Assembly (NCBI RefSeq): GCF_004053875.1
Contig: NZ_SBIP01000001.1
Span: forward strand, 1,249,282 to 1,313,281
DNA length: 64,000 nt
Source: Neorhizobium lilium
GTDB taxonomy: Bacteria > Pseudomonadota > Alphaproteobacteria > Rhizobiales > Rhizobiaceae
Reading direction: 5' to 3'
Shown piece by piece: positions 18,135 to 26,833 of the stretch. The notes beneath the pieces were generated by a model, which saw only the letters and a program-made list of their open reading frames with translations, did not search any database and was not told where the DNA came from. How positions within the stretch are numbered: position 1 is the first letter of the stretch; each line of letters begins with the position of its first letter. Made by a program: the position numbers and the translations under genes.

Positions 18135-19019
18135 ATGTCCGGCACCTGGCTAACGACCCGGGCTTGGCTGCTCATGCTGCCATTGCTGATCGTGATGATA
18201 GCGGTCATCGGCTGGCCGATGATGGACACGGTCCGCCTGTCCTTCACCGACAGCAAGCTGGTCGGCACCCAGGGCTCCTTTGTCGGCCTCGACAATTACG
18301 TCCGAATGCTCTCCAGCACCAATTTCACCCGCACGCTTGTGACGACGCTCTGGTTTGCGCTGATTTCAGTCACAGCGGAAATGGTTATCGGCGTGCTGGC
18401 CGCCCTGCTGCTCAACCAGGAATTCTACGGCCGCACGGTTCTGCGCGCGCTGATGATCCTGCCCTGGGCGCTGCCAACCATCGTCAATGCGACGCTCTGG
18501 CGGCTGATCTACAATCCGGAATACGGTGCGTTGAACGCGGCACTGACGCAGATCGGCCTGCTTGACGCCTATCGCTCCTGGCTGGGCGAACCGGCAACGG
18601 CAATGATCGCATTGATCGCCGCCGACTGCTGGAAGAACTTTCCGCTGGTGGCGCTGATCGCGCTCGCCGCTCTCCAGGCCGTGCCGCGCGATATCGTTTC
18701 CGCCTCTCTGGTGGATGGTGCCAATGCCTGGAACCGTTTCCGCTACGTGGTCCTGCCATATCTGGCCGGTCCGCTGGTCGTGGCACTGGTCCTGCGCACA
18801 ATCGAGGCCTTCAAAGTGTTCGACATCATCTGGGTCATGACGAGAGGCGGCCCGGCGAACTCGACCCGGACGCTGTCGATCCTCGTCTACCAGGAAGCCT
18901 TCTCTTTCCAACGGGCCGGATCGGGCGCATCGCTTGCCCTGATCGTAACCTTGATGGTGACGCTGCTGGCCATCGCCTATGGGACCGTGGTGAAGAAGTT
19001 TGCAGGGAGCGCTGCCTGA
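18135..19019 (+). CDS. Sugar ABC transporter permease (MalF/UgpA type)
   Basis: This inner-membrane permease of 294 residues has about six hydrophobic helices and the EAA-loop region VPRDIVSASLVDGANAWNRF. I chose the ATG at 18135 because GGGGAGGGA lies just upstream; an in-frame ATG at 18105 would add ten polar residues. Its stop overlaps the start of the second permease (TGATG). Together they form the transmembrane channel of the importer whose binding protein precedes. Confidence 0.88.
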   Translation: MSGTWLTTRAWLLMLPLLIVMIAVIGWPMMDTVRLSFTDSKLVGTQGSFVGLDNYVRMLSSTNFTRTLVTTLWFALISVTAEMVIGVLAALLLNQEFYGRTVLRALMILPWALPTIVNATLWRLIYNPEYGALNAALTQIGLLDAYRSWLGEPATAMIALIAADCWKNFPLVALIALAALQAVPRDIVSASLVDGANAWNRFRYVVLPYLAGPLVVALVLRTIEAFKVFDIIWVMTRGGPANSTRTLSILVYQEAFSFQRAGSGASLALIVTLMVTLLAIAYGTVVKKFAGSAA

Positions 19020-19864
19020 TGGCTCAAAGAAGCCTTGCCGCCTCCATCGCCATCTACGCCGCTGCCCTGCTTTTGGCACTGGTCGTTCTTGCGCCGATCG
19101 TCTGGCTGTTCGTGATGAGCATCTCGCCCGCAGCCGATCTCGCGGCCAAGCCCTTGCACTGGTGGCCGGAGACGGTGGATTTTTCCCGCTACGGCGTGCT
19201 TCTCTCCTCCGTGCCAAACAGCGCCGGCGCCGCTTTCGTCGCGTCGCTCTACAACAGCCTGATCGTGGCGGGAAGCGCCAGCGTGATCGCGATCCTGATC
19301 GCCATTCCCGCTGGATGGGCAGTGTCGCGAACGCCGTCCATTGGCTGGTCGCTCGGCATTGTCATCGGCACCTATATGCTGCCGCCGGTGGCGCTTGCCG
19401 TGCCTCTCTATATGGCGCTCGCCTATCTCGGCCTGCTCAACAGCCTGTTGGGGCTGACGCTCGTCTATCTCACCATTCTCGCTCCCTTTACCACCTGGCT
19501 GATGAAATCCGGCTTCGACGGCATCCCCCGCGAACTCGAGGCAGCCGCGATGCTGGACGGTGCCGGCCTTTTCACGACCTTGCGGATCATCACCCTGCCG
19601 CTGGCACTTCCGGTTATGGGCACATCCGCCCTGTTCGCCTTCCTGCTTGCCTGGGATGAATTCTTCTATGCGCTGCTGTTTACCTCGGACCAGCGCGCCA
19701 AGACCCTGACCGTCGCGATCGCGGATCTCGCCGGCGGCAGAGTTTCCGATTACGGGCTCATCGCAACAGCCGGGGTTCTGGCTGCACTGCCGCCGGTGCT
19801 GGTGGGCCTTCTGATGCAAAGGGTCCTGATTTCGGGACTGACAAATGGCGGCGTAAAGGGATGA
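19019..19864 (+). CDS. Sugar ABC transporter permease (MalG/UgpE type)
   Basis: This is a 281-residue second permease with six predicted helices and the EAA-loop IPRELEAAAMLDGAGLFTTL that contacts the ATPase. It begins one base inside the stop of the first permease and itself overlaps the SIS gene by four bases (ATGA). This shows tight translational coupling through the operon. The protein pairs with the preceding permease in the membrane. Confidence 0.88.
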   Translation: MAQRSLAASIAIYAAALLLALVVLAPIVWLFVMSISPAADLAAKPLHWWPETVDFSRYGVLLSSVPNSAGAAFVASLYNSLIVAGSASVIAILIAIPAGWAVSRTPSIGWSLGIVIGTYMLPPVALAVPLYMALAYLGLLNSLLGLTLVYLTILAPFTTWLMKSGFDGIPRELEAAAMLDGAGLFTTLRIITLPLALPVMGTSALFAFLLAWDEFFYALLFTSDQRAKTLTVAIADLAGGRVSDYGLIATAGVLAALPPVLVGLLMQRVLISGLTNGGVKG

Positions 19865-20883
19865 CCATGACCGATAGAACGAAACGTCCGGATGGACTTC
19901 TTGCCATCGACCGCGAAATGGCCTGTCAGCATGCCGATGCCATCGCTTCCTACGAAGGCGCGCGCGCCACGGCCGGCAAGGTTGCGGCTTCGCTGAAGCG
20001 GACCGGCCGGCTTCTGCTTCTCGGCATGGGCGGATCGCATGCGGTCAATCGAGCGGTGGAGCCGCTCTACCGCGCTCGCGGCATCGACGCTATCGCCCTG
20101 CCTCTCTCGGAACAACTGGGGCAGCCTCTGCCGCTTGAAGAACGCACTGTCTTCATCACGTCCCAGTCAGGCGAAAGCGCGGAAGTGGTGCGTTGGTTCA
20201 AGGAAACCGGCGGCACGCCCGACACGTTCGGCTTCACGCTCGAGGCGGGCTCATTTCTTGCAAAATCCACGACGAGCCTGGTCGGCGCTGGCGGCACGGA
20301 AACGGCTTTTGCCGCGACCCGCAGCCTGACTGTCACCTTGGCGCTTCACTTGGCCGTGTTGGCCGAGCTCGGCGAAGATCCCACCGCCGGTCTTGCGGCT
20401 CTTCAAAGGGCGGAAGCGCCCGATATTGCATCCGCATTGCAGGCCTTCACCGGGGTCAAGGCCATCGTCACCTCGGGCCGGCGTCTGCAGGGCGTGGCAG
20501 AAGCCCTGGCTCTCGGCCTGACCGAGCTTTCCCGGCTGCCCTGTTTCTCGCTGGAAGGCGGACAGCTGCGGCATGGCCCGATGGAGATGATGTCTCCAGA
20601 GCTTGGCGTCATCCTGTTCCGAGGCCATGACGAGACATCCGCACTGGTCACTGCCATGGCGCACTCCGTCGTCGAGGCCGGCGCACCGCTCATCCTCTTC
20701 GATTGCTCCGGCGAACCGCCCGTCGAAGGCGCAGTCACCATCGCGTTCCAGCCATTGTCCGGCCTTGCAGCCGTGCTTACCATGCTGCCGGCGGCACAGC
20801 GCCTGATGGTGGAGTTTGCCGCCACCCGCGTCGAAAATGCCGGGACGCCCGTCCGCTCGACTAAAATCACCCGGAGCGAATGA
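19861..20883 (+). CDS. SIS-domain protein (sugar isomerase/deglycase type, GlmS/AgaS/FrlB-like)
   Basis: This 340-residue protein has two SIS domains: the phosphosugar loop VFITSQSGESAEVV near residue 100 and the second-domain motif EGGQLRHGPMEMM near 235. It lacks the glutaminase domain of GlmS. Family members isomerise or deaminate amino-sugar phosphates, or cleave phosphorylated fructosamines (FrlB). With the PfkB kinase immediately downstream, the pair matches the kinase-plus-SIS logic of fructosamine operons, but an amino-sugar route cannot be excluded. It overlaps the permease by four bases. The cytosolic phosphosugar role is well supported; the exact substrate is not. Confidence 0.82.
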   Translation: MTMTDRTKRPDGLLAIDREMACQHADAIASYEGARATAGKVAASLKRTGRLLLLGMGGSHAVNRAVEPLYRARGIDAIALPLSEQLGQPLPLEERTVFITSQSGESAEVVRWFKETGGTPDTFGFTLEAGSFLAKSTTSLVGAGGTETAFAATRSLTVTLALHLAVLAELGEDPTAGLAALQRAEAPDIASALQAFTGVKAIVTSGRRLQGVAEALALGLTELSRLPCFSLEGGQLRHGPMEMMSPELGVILFRGHDETSALVTAMAHSVVEAGAPLILFDCSGEPPVEGAVTIAFQPLSGLAAVLTMLPAAQRLMVEFAATRVENAGTPVRSTKITRSE

Positions 20884-21807
20884 GTGAAGCCGCTTGCTGT
20901 CATTGGAAACGTCAATGTCGATCTGATCATGGGGCCGGCATCACCCTGGCCGCAGCCGGGCACGGAGATCCTGGTCGACCACAGTGAGGTCCGCGTCGGT
21001 GGCTCTGCCGGAAACACGGCTCTTGCCTGGCGGGCCTGCGGGCACGACTTCAAGATCGCCGCAAATCTTGGCACCGATCACTTCGGCCGCTGGCTGGCGG
21101 AGGAGTTCGGCCCCTTGGCGTCAAACTGGCCGCGTTGCGACGAAGAAACCACGCTTTCCGTCGGGATCACCCATCCCGATGGCGAGAGAACATTCTTTAC
21201 CACCAAGGGTCATCTTCCGCACTTCTCGACGAATGACGTCCTGTGCGTGCTGGACGGCGAACAGTTGTCCGGGGGTTACGCGCTGATTTGCGGCTCTTTC
21301 CTGATGGACGCATTGACGCGAGACTATGACGCACTCTTCGACTGGGCGGAGGCCCATGACATCTCGATCGCCCTCGACACCGGCTGGCCGCTCAACGGCT
21401 GGACGCAAGCCAATTGCCAGGCGACGATCTCCTGGCTGAAGCGCAGCCGGGTGGCACTGATGAACGAGATAGAGGCAACGACGCTGACAGCCGAACAGGA
21501 TGCGCTCAAAGCCGCCAAAGCGCTTCAGGTAATGATGCCGCAGGGCTCGATCGTGGTGGTCAAATGCGGACCGGAGGGCGCAATCGGACTGGATGCGAAC
21601 GGAAGCCTGCATTCGGCCAAGGCTCCGAAGGTCACTGTCATCGACACGATCGGGGCGGGGGACGTGTTCAACGCCGGCTTCCTCGCGGCACTGGCTGCAG
21701 ACGAGCCGATTGACCGATGCCTGGCAGCCGGCGTCGCCATCGCGTCGCGCGCCATTTCCACCCATCCCCGAACCTATGCAATGCCCCTTGAGGGAGACGG
21801 CCAATGA
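20884..21807 (+). CDS. PfkB family carbohydrate kinase
   Basis: This 307-residue PfkB/ribokinase-family protein begins with GTG directly after the SIS stop (TGA-GTG). N-terminal GNVNVDLIMG and GGSAGNTALAW are the sugar-binding glycines. The C-terminal signature TIGAGDVFNAGFLAAL near residue 255 contains the catalytic aspartate. It should phosphorylate the sugar brought in by the ABC importer, supplying the SIS enzyme. In frl operons the corresponding kinase is FrlD. It overlaps the ATPase gene by four bases. Confidence 0.85.
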   Translation: MKPLAVIGNVNVDLIMGPASPWPQPGTEILVDHSEVRVGGSAGNTALAWRACGHDFKIAANLGTDHFGRWLAEEFGPLASNWPRCDEETTLSVGITHPDGERTFFTTKGHLPHFSTNDVLCVLDGEQLSGGYALICGSFLMDALTRDYDALFDWAEAHDISIALDTGWPLNGWTQANCQATISWLKRSRVALMNEIEATTLTAEQDALKAAKALQVMMPQGSIVVVKCGPEGAIGLDANGSLHSAKAPKVTVIDTIGAGDVFNAGFLAALAADEPIDRCLAAGVAIASRAISTHPRTYAMPLEGDGQ

Positions 21808-22874
21808 CTGCCCTGACAATCGACAATATTGGCAAGAAATATGGTGACGTCGAAACGCTGAAAGGCATCGACATCGCACTTGAACCGGGCGAGTTCCTAG
21901 TCCTGCTCGGCTCGTCGGGCTGCGGAAAATCGACCCTGCTCAACATCATCGCGGGTCTCCTAGAAGCCACAAGTGGCGATATCAGGATCGGCGACCGCTC
22001 CATACTCGGCGTACATCCCAAGGATCGGGACATCGCCATGGTGTTCCAGTCCTACGCGCTTTACCCGAACCTCACGGTACACCGGAACATCGGCTTTGGC
22101 CTGGAGATGCGTAAAGTTCCGGCAGCGACACGCGACAAGGCGGTGCGCGACGCGGCCAAGCTGTTACAGATCGAAAACCTGCTCGATCGCAAACCGGGGC
22201 AGCTTTCGGGCGGCCAGCGACAGCGTGTTGCAATTGGCCGGGCACTGGTGCGCGATCCGAAGGTCTTCCTTTTCGACGAACCGCTCTCCAATCTCGACGC
22301 GAAGCTACGCATGGAAATGCGCACAGAGCTCAAACGCCTTCACCAAATGATGAAGACGACGGTCGTCTATGTCACGCACGACCAGATCGAAGCCATGACG
22401 CTTGCCAGCCGAATCGCGGTCATGCGCAACGGGCGCATCGAACAGCTCGGAACGCCGGAGGCCATCTACAACCGTCCCGAAACGCTTTATGTCGCGACCT
22501 TCGTCGGCGCACCGCCGATCAATCTCCTCAACGTCACCAAGGTCGCCGATGGTCTGCACCTCGATGGCACCGAAATTGTTCTGCCACTGACTGCGGGAAC
22601 CGCAGCAACTATCGCCGAGGGGCGGAAGCTTGTGGCCGGCATTCGTCCGGAGAGCCTGAAACTTGGACAAGACGCGGTTACGCTTCCTGTCCTCTGCGAA
22701 GTGGTCGAACTGACCGGCCCGGAACTCGTCGTCACCGGCTATGTCGGGCAGCAGAAGCTGATCGCCACCTTGGCTGCGAACAGCCGGGCCTCTGCCGGCG
22801 CTCTTCTGTCTTTGTCGGTCGCACCGGACGCGCTTCATCTGTTCGATCCGGAAACCGAGCGCCGGATCAACTGA
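21804..22874 (+). CDS. Sugar ABC transporter ATP-binding protein (MalK/UgpC type)
   Basis: This 356-residue ATPase has canonical Walker A (GSSGCGKST), signature (LSGGQRQRVAIGRAL), Walker B (VFLFDEP) and H-loop (VYVTHDQIEAM), and a C-terminal TOBE-like regulatory region (about 240-350). It overlaps the PfkB gene by four bases and is the last gene of the operon. It energises the two permeases upstream and, like other MalK-type proteins, might serve more than one importer. No T-run terminator is visible after it. Confidence 0.9.
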   Translation: MTALTIDNIGKKYGDVETLKGIDIALEPGEFLVLLGSSGCGKSTLLNIIAGLLEATSGDIRIGDRSILGVHPKDRDIAMVFQSYALYPNLTVHRNIGFGLEMRKVPAATRDKAVRDAAKLLQIENLLDRKPGQLSGGQRQRVAIGRALVRDPKVFLFDEPLSNLDAKLRMEMRTELKRLHQMMKTTVVYVTHDQIEAMTLASRIAVMRNGRIEQLGTPEAIYNRPETLYVATFVGAPPINLLNVTKVADGLHLDGTEIVLPLTAGTAATIAEGRKLVAGIRPESLKLGQDAVTLPVLCEVVELTGPELVVTGYVGQQKLIATLAANSRASAGALLSLSVAPDALHLFDPETERRIN

Positions 22875-23068
22875 TCCTGCCGGGAGAGATGCTCCCATAT
22901 CTCGGTAAGCCGAGCGGCGGGGACCGCTTTCGTGATCGGACCATCCGATCCTCCAAACTCACGCCAGATCAACAAGAAGCACCCGGCCGGGGCGAATAAT
23001 CTGCTTGGCAGGCAGCGAGCCCCACCGCTCGCTGTTTTATAAAAAATTACCACAGAATTGGAGACGTC

Positions 23069-23482
23069 GTGGACTCTCTTCCTCCGCCGATCGTGGCACA
23101 GGAAATCCAGATCGTGGATGCTCAGGGGCATCCCGTATTGCGGCTTTCGGGAGCATCGGGAAGGCCGGTTGTCGAGTTCTTACGACAGGATGGTGCCCAA
23201 GGGCTTGCACTGTCGCTCGACGATGCAGGCCGGCCCTCCGTCATGCTCGCCAATCCGGATGCAGCTTTGCCAACGGCCTCCTTGGAAATCGATGACAAGG
23301 GCGCGCATGTGAAGTTCGACCGGCCGGGAGGCGCATCGAGCTATCTCTTCCTGAACAATACTGGAGGATCGGGTGTCGTGCTGTTCGGCCCGACCGGTGA
23401 CAGAAGGCTCGATATCCTTGCAGCTCCCGACGGCACGACCACCGTCCAGCGCTACGGCAGCAATGGCCAGCCGCTGCCCTGA
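23069..23482 (+). CDS. Hypothetical protein, beta-rich
   Basis: The product is 137 residues and not recognised. It begins at a GTG with GGAG nine bases upstream. The sequence is rich in Gly, Asp and Pro and looks like short beta strands: IQIVDAQGHPVLRLSGAS, then GLALSLDDAGRPSVML, then SLEIDDKGAHVKFDRPG, a loosely repeated strand-turn-strand unit of about 20-25 residues. No signal peptide or membrane segment. It sits alone 194 bp after the ABC operon and 68 bp before the isochorismatase gene. The codon pattern is coding-like. Confidence 0.6.
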   Translation: MDSLPPPIVAQEIQIVDAQGHPVLRLSGASGRPVVEFLRQDGAQGLALSLDDAGRPSVMLANPDAALPTASLEIDDKGAHVKFDRPGGASSYLFLNNTGGSGVVLFGPTGDRRLDILAAPDGTTTVQRYGSNGQPLP

Positions 23483-23550
23483 GATCCTTGCCCGGCTTCA
23501 CTGCTGAGTAAATTGTAACACCCGTTCTTACCCTCTTCATCGGAGAATTC

Positions 23551-24180
23551 ATGATGTCCAGCATTCCGCTTTTGACCCCAGAGGATTGTGCCGTCGTCCT
23601 GATTGACGAACAGGCCGGGCTCGCCTTCGCGACCGGATCCGCCGACCGGCAGGTGTTGCGCAGCAATGCCGTGGCGCTTGCCCGCACCGCCGTCGCCTTC
23701 GGCATCCCCACCGTCGTCAGCACATCGGCATCAAAGGTCTATAGCGGCCCCATGATGCCGGCATTGCGGGCCGTCCTGCCCGATATCGTTCCCATCGAAC
23801 GCCGCAACATGAACCTTTGGGAAGATGCGGCGGCACAGGCGGCGATCATCGCAACAGGACGCAAGACGCTCGTAGTCGCTGGCCTGCTGACCGAAGCATG
23901 CGTCAGCTTTCCCGTGCTTTCGGCTCTTGCCGAAGGCTACAAGGTTTTCGTCGTGGCGGATGCCTGCGGCGGCCTGACCCCGGCCAGCCATGAAGCGGCA
24001 CTCCGGCGGATGGAGCAGGCGGGTGCAGTCATGACTTCCTGGCTGCAGTTCCTGCTAGAAATGCAGCGCGACTGGACACGGCACGATACCTATGAGGCTG
24101 CCCGCGGCATCGTGGCGGAACACGGCGGAGGCTATGGAATCGGCCTCGACTATGCCCGCGACATGATAAAACCGGCATAA
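23551..24180 (+). CDS. Isochorismatase-like cysteine hydrolase
   Basis: This 209-residue member of the isochorismatase-like (cysteine hydrolase) superfamily shows the catalytic aspartate in VVLIDEQAG (residue 19) and the nucleophile cysteine in GLLTEACVSF (residue 117). The family includes nicotinamidases, N-carbamoylsarcosine amidases and YcaC-like enzymes. The general shape here is nearest YcaC-type hydrolases, without a firm substrate. Two adjacent ATG codons (23551 and 23554) are possible starts; no strong ribosome-binding site separates them. It is likely monocistronic. Confidence 0.83.
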   Translation: MMSSIPLLTPEDCAVVLIDEQAGLAFATGSADRQVLRSNAVALARTAVAFGIPTVVSTSASKVYSGPMMPALRAVLPDIVPIERRNMNLWEDAAAQAAIIATGRKTLVVAGLLTEACVSFPVLSALAEGYKVFVVADACGGLTPASHEAALRRMEQAGAVMTSWLQFLLEMQRDWTRHDTYEAARGIVAEHGGGYGIGLDYARDMIKPA

Positions 24181-24272
24181 GACAGGAGGCCGCACCGTTT
24201 CATGCAGCAATTACCCGTAGGAGGCTCCCCAATCACGAGGGACTGCTCGAACGGGATTGGTAGATAGCGCGT

Positions 24273-24881
24273 TTAACAGAAGCCGTTGAGCTTGAGTATC
24301 CTGTGCGCGTCGATCGAGGCCCGAAGCTTGTCCTCCGAGTTGCGATCCCCGTGGTTGGCGTCCGGATGGTGCATCTTGAGCCGTTCCTTATAGCGGCTTC
24401 TGATTTCTTCCGGTGTTGCATCCGGCGAAAGGCCAAGCGTCTCGAACGCCTTGGCTTCAAGAACCTTGAGTTTTCGCCGCTGAAGATCCGCCTTTGCCGC
24501 TCCGCGTTCGACGGCGCTCTTGCGTGCGTTGGTCGCCTTTGCGGAACCGGAGCGAGCGGTGGAGGGAAGGGGAGCTTCTGTCGCCCGGTTGACGCTCGTC
24601 CCCCAAGTCTGGCGGCTGCCGCTTGCCGCTTCCCGCTGATAGCGTGCGGTCACAGGGTCCGACAGGTTTGGCGCGAAGTTATAGCCTTTGCTATACTCCT
24701 TCACATGCTCGGGACAGAACAGCAGGTACAACCCTTCAGCATCCCGCCCAACAGGCGCGCGATGCGTGCCACTCTTTTCACAACCGTCCCATTGGCATTT
24801 GGGCCCACTTGTTTCGCGTGCTGCAACTGGTTTTTTTTTGGTCGGCCGTAAGCCGACGAAGATCTTTGAATCAGACGTCAT
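24273..24881 (-). CDS. J-domain (DnaJ-like) protein with C-terminal J domain
   Basis: This 202-residue protein has a J domain at its C terminus (about 145-202), including the HPD tripeptide in KMHHPDANHGD (172-174), needed to stimulate DnaK ATPase. The first 140 residues contain a small Cys/His cluster (CQWDGCEKSGTHRAP and LLFCPEHV) that may be a zinc site. This layout is common for J-domain proteins of Rhizobiales. It is transcribed toward the isochorismatase gene, and its upstream side borders the insertion sequence. Confidence 0.85.
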   Translation of the reverse strand: MTSDSKIFVGLRPTKKKPVAARETSGPKCQWDGCEKSGTHRAPVGRDAEGLYLLFCPEHVKEYSKGYNFAPNLSDPVTARYQREAASGSRQTWGTSVNRATEAPLPSTARSGSAKATNARKSAVERGAAKADLQRRKLKVLEAKAFETLGLSPDATPEEIRSRYKERLKMHHPDANHGDRNSEDKLRASIDAHRILKLNGFC

Positions 24882-25091
24882 CGCGCCTTATATGGCGGTC
24901 CTATCCAGCCCGCAAGGATTTGGCGCAATTTGCAGACATGTAAATCAAGGGCGCCATCTGGATCGATCCGCGGCAAGGCTCGATAGTTCGCTCTGCCGGC
25001 CATCCGCGCAAGAGCCGGCCGGCCCAAATCGCCTTTAGTTCTCAAGAAAAAGTTCCATAACATATCTTACGTGATATTCTCATGTAGCGGC

Positions 25092-25132
25092 TGTTTAGTA
25101 ATGCGACAGTTGGGCCAGTTAGAGATGCGACA
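25092..25132 (+). repeat. Left terminal inverted repeat of the IS
   Basis: It begins TGTTTAGTAATGCGACA, then GGCCAGTTAGAGATGCGACA, matching the reverse complement of the right end apart from scattered mismatches and one single-base gap. The repeated GATGCGACA-like boxes are probably transposase-binding sites. Confidence 0.7.
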
Positions 25133-25224
25133 GCCTCGCCTCTTGATGCACTGGTCAATGCCAATGTCGGGAGCAAGAATGACGACTTCGAGCTTGGTCG
25201 AGACCATGAGCGGTTGGAGTCGTC

Positions 25225-26652
25225 ATGTCCTGTTTGATCACCATGTCGCAGAAAGAATTGCATCGCCTCGAACTTATCCAGAAGATCCATGAAGGACGCC
25301 TGAGCGTTGTCCAGGCTGCCGAACAGCTCTACCTCAGTCGAAGCCAGGTCCATCGGCTGCTGCAAGCCTATGACCGGGATGGTCCGGCCGGTCTTGTTTC
25401 CAGGAAGCGATCGCGGCCGAGCAATCGGCGCCATAGCGAGGAGTTTCGCAATGCGGCGCTGGATCTGGTTCGCGAACGCTATGCGGATTTCGGACCGACC
25501 TTGGCGCGTGAGAAGCTGATCGAGCTGCACCGGATCTCTGTTGCCAAGGAGACGCTGCGACAATGGATGACCGAGGCTGGTATCTGGGTTTCACGCAGAG
25601 AACGCAAGAAACGGGTTTTCCAGCCACGCGGCCGACGTGATTGCTTTGGCGAACTGGTGCAGATCGATGGTTCGCATCACTGGTGGTTCGAGAACCGTGG
25701 GCCCAAATGCGCCCTTCTCGTCTATATCGATGACGCAACCGGCAAGCTGCTGCATCTACGGTTTGCCGGATCGGAGAACACATTCGACTATCTGCACGCG
25801 ACCAAGGCCTATCTGCAGCAATGGGGCAAACCGCTGGCGTTTTACAGCGATAAGCATGGTGTCTTCCGTTCCACCCGTGCGTCGCAGAAGGACCGGACGA
25901 GTGGTCTGACACAATTCGGTCGGGCGCTCTATGAGCTGAACATTGACATCATCTGCGCCAACACGCCTCAAGCCAAGGGCCGTGTGGAACGTGCCAATCA
26001 GACGCTGCAGGATCGGCTGGTCAAGGAGATGCGGCTTCGCGGCATCGACACGATCGAGGCAGCCAATGCCTATGCGCCTGAGTTCATTACGGATTTCAAC
26101 GCGCGTTTCGGCAAGCTGCCGCGCAATCCGAAAGTTATGCATCGGCCACTGGCCGATCATGAGAATCTGGACGCAGCGATGTGCCGCAAGGAAGTTCGCA
26201 CGCTGTCGCAGGCTTTGAGGCTGCGCTACGACAAGGTGCTGTTCATTCTGGATCCAACCGAGATCTCCATGCAATTGGCTGGGCAGAAGGTGGTTGTGTG
26301 CGATTATCCGGACGGCCGGCTTGAGATCATGCACGAGAGCTTTGCCCTGCCCTACAGGACCTTCGATACATTGCGCTCGGTGCATCGCGCTGAGGTCGTC
26401 GACAGCAAGCGGCTGGACGACATGTTGTCGATCGTCGCCGAGATGCAGGCTGGACGAGAACTTGAGCGCAGCAAAAGCGGTCCGCGCCGCACCGGCCAGA
26501 CGGATCATATGTTCGGCATTCGTGATGGCAGCACTGCCAACGGCTATCAGAAGCGCGGCCGCAAGCCAGGTCGCAGGACGGATTTCATGAACGATCCGGA
26601 CGTCATCGCCAAAAGGCAGAAGGCTATGGCGCGGATGGAGGCCGCAGAATGA
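25225..26652 (+). CDS. ISNCY-family transposase (DDE)
   Basis: This 475-residue transposase appears intact. An N-terminal helix-turn-helix (QAAEQLYLSRSQVHRLLQAY, about 30-49) is followed by an rve-type catalytic core with the acidic triad Asp148 (LVQIDGSHH), Asp209 (AFYSDKHGV) and Glu255 (GRVERAN). The C-terminal third is basic and ends in a KRGRKPGRRTDF segment. An alternative start is the ATG at 25243. The gene fills most of the element, as expected for ISNCY members. Confidence 0.88.
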   Translation: MSCLITMSQKELHRLELIQKIHEGRLSVVQAAEQLYLSRSQVHRLLQAYDRDGPAGLVSRKRSRPSNRRHSEEFRNAALDLVRERYADFGPTLAREKLIELHRISVAKETLRQWMTEAGIWVSRRERKKRVFQPRGRRDCFGELVQIDGSHHWWFENRGPKCALLVYIDDATGKLLHLRFAGSENTFDYLHATKAYLQQWGKPLAFYSDKHGVFRSTRASQKDRTSGLTQFGRALYELNIDIICANTPQAKGRVERANQTLQDRLVKEMRLRGIDTIEAANAYAPEFITDFNARFGKLPRNPKVMHRPLADHENLDAAMCRKEVRTLSQALRLRYDKVLFILDPTEISMQLAGQKVVVCDYPDGRLEIMHESFALPYRTFDTLRSVHRAEVVDSKRLDDMLSIVAEMQAGRELERSKSGPRRTGQTDHMFGIRDGSTANGYQKRGRKPGRRTDFMNDPDVIAKRQKAMARMEAAE

Positions 26653-26749
26653 CTGGGCCTAAAGCCAGGGAGAACGTTATCGGCCGCCCCCGCTCCTCCC
26701 TTTCAACCCGGAACAGCCGGTCGGAGGGGGGACTGAACACCAGAGCAAG

Positions 26750-26791
26750 TGTCGCAGTTCTGACTGGCCAGCGATGTCGCATCTCTAATCA
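26750..26791 (-). repeat. Right terminal inverted repeat of the IS
   Basis: Read inward on the minus strand it starts TGATTAGAGATGCGACA and continues TGGCCAGTCAGAACTGCGACA, pairing with the left end over about 41 bp with mismatches. It marks the boundary 98-140 bp after the transposase stop. Confidence 0.7.
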
Positions 26792-26833
26792 GCGTTGACA
26801 TCTCATGCAGTCGCAATGCTGATCTTCGCGTCA

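Larger units (their letters stand above)
25090..26793 (+). mobile_element. ISNCY-type insertion sequence, apparently complete
   Basis: This element of about 1.7 kb has one long transposase gene and imperfect terminal inverted repeats of about 41 bp (25092-25132 and 26750-26791). The repeats include GCGACA boxes at two positions in each end. No direct target duplication is evident next to the ends as I place them. It lies between the J-domain gene and the PanE-like gene and does not obviously break a coding sequence. Confidence 0.8.

Noticed and set aside
16883..18295. Open frame of 470 codons on the minus strand
   Set aside because: Antisense to the sugar-binding protein gene, which has a signal peptide and family motifs.
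22875..23068. GGGAG/CTCCC hairpin after the sugar ABC operon as a terminator
   Set aside because: Five-bp stem and no T-run; not convincing.
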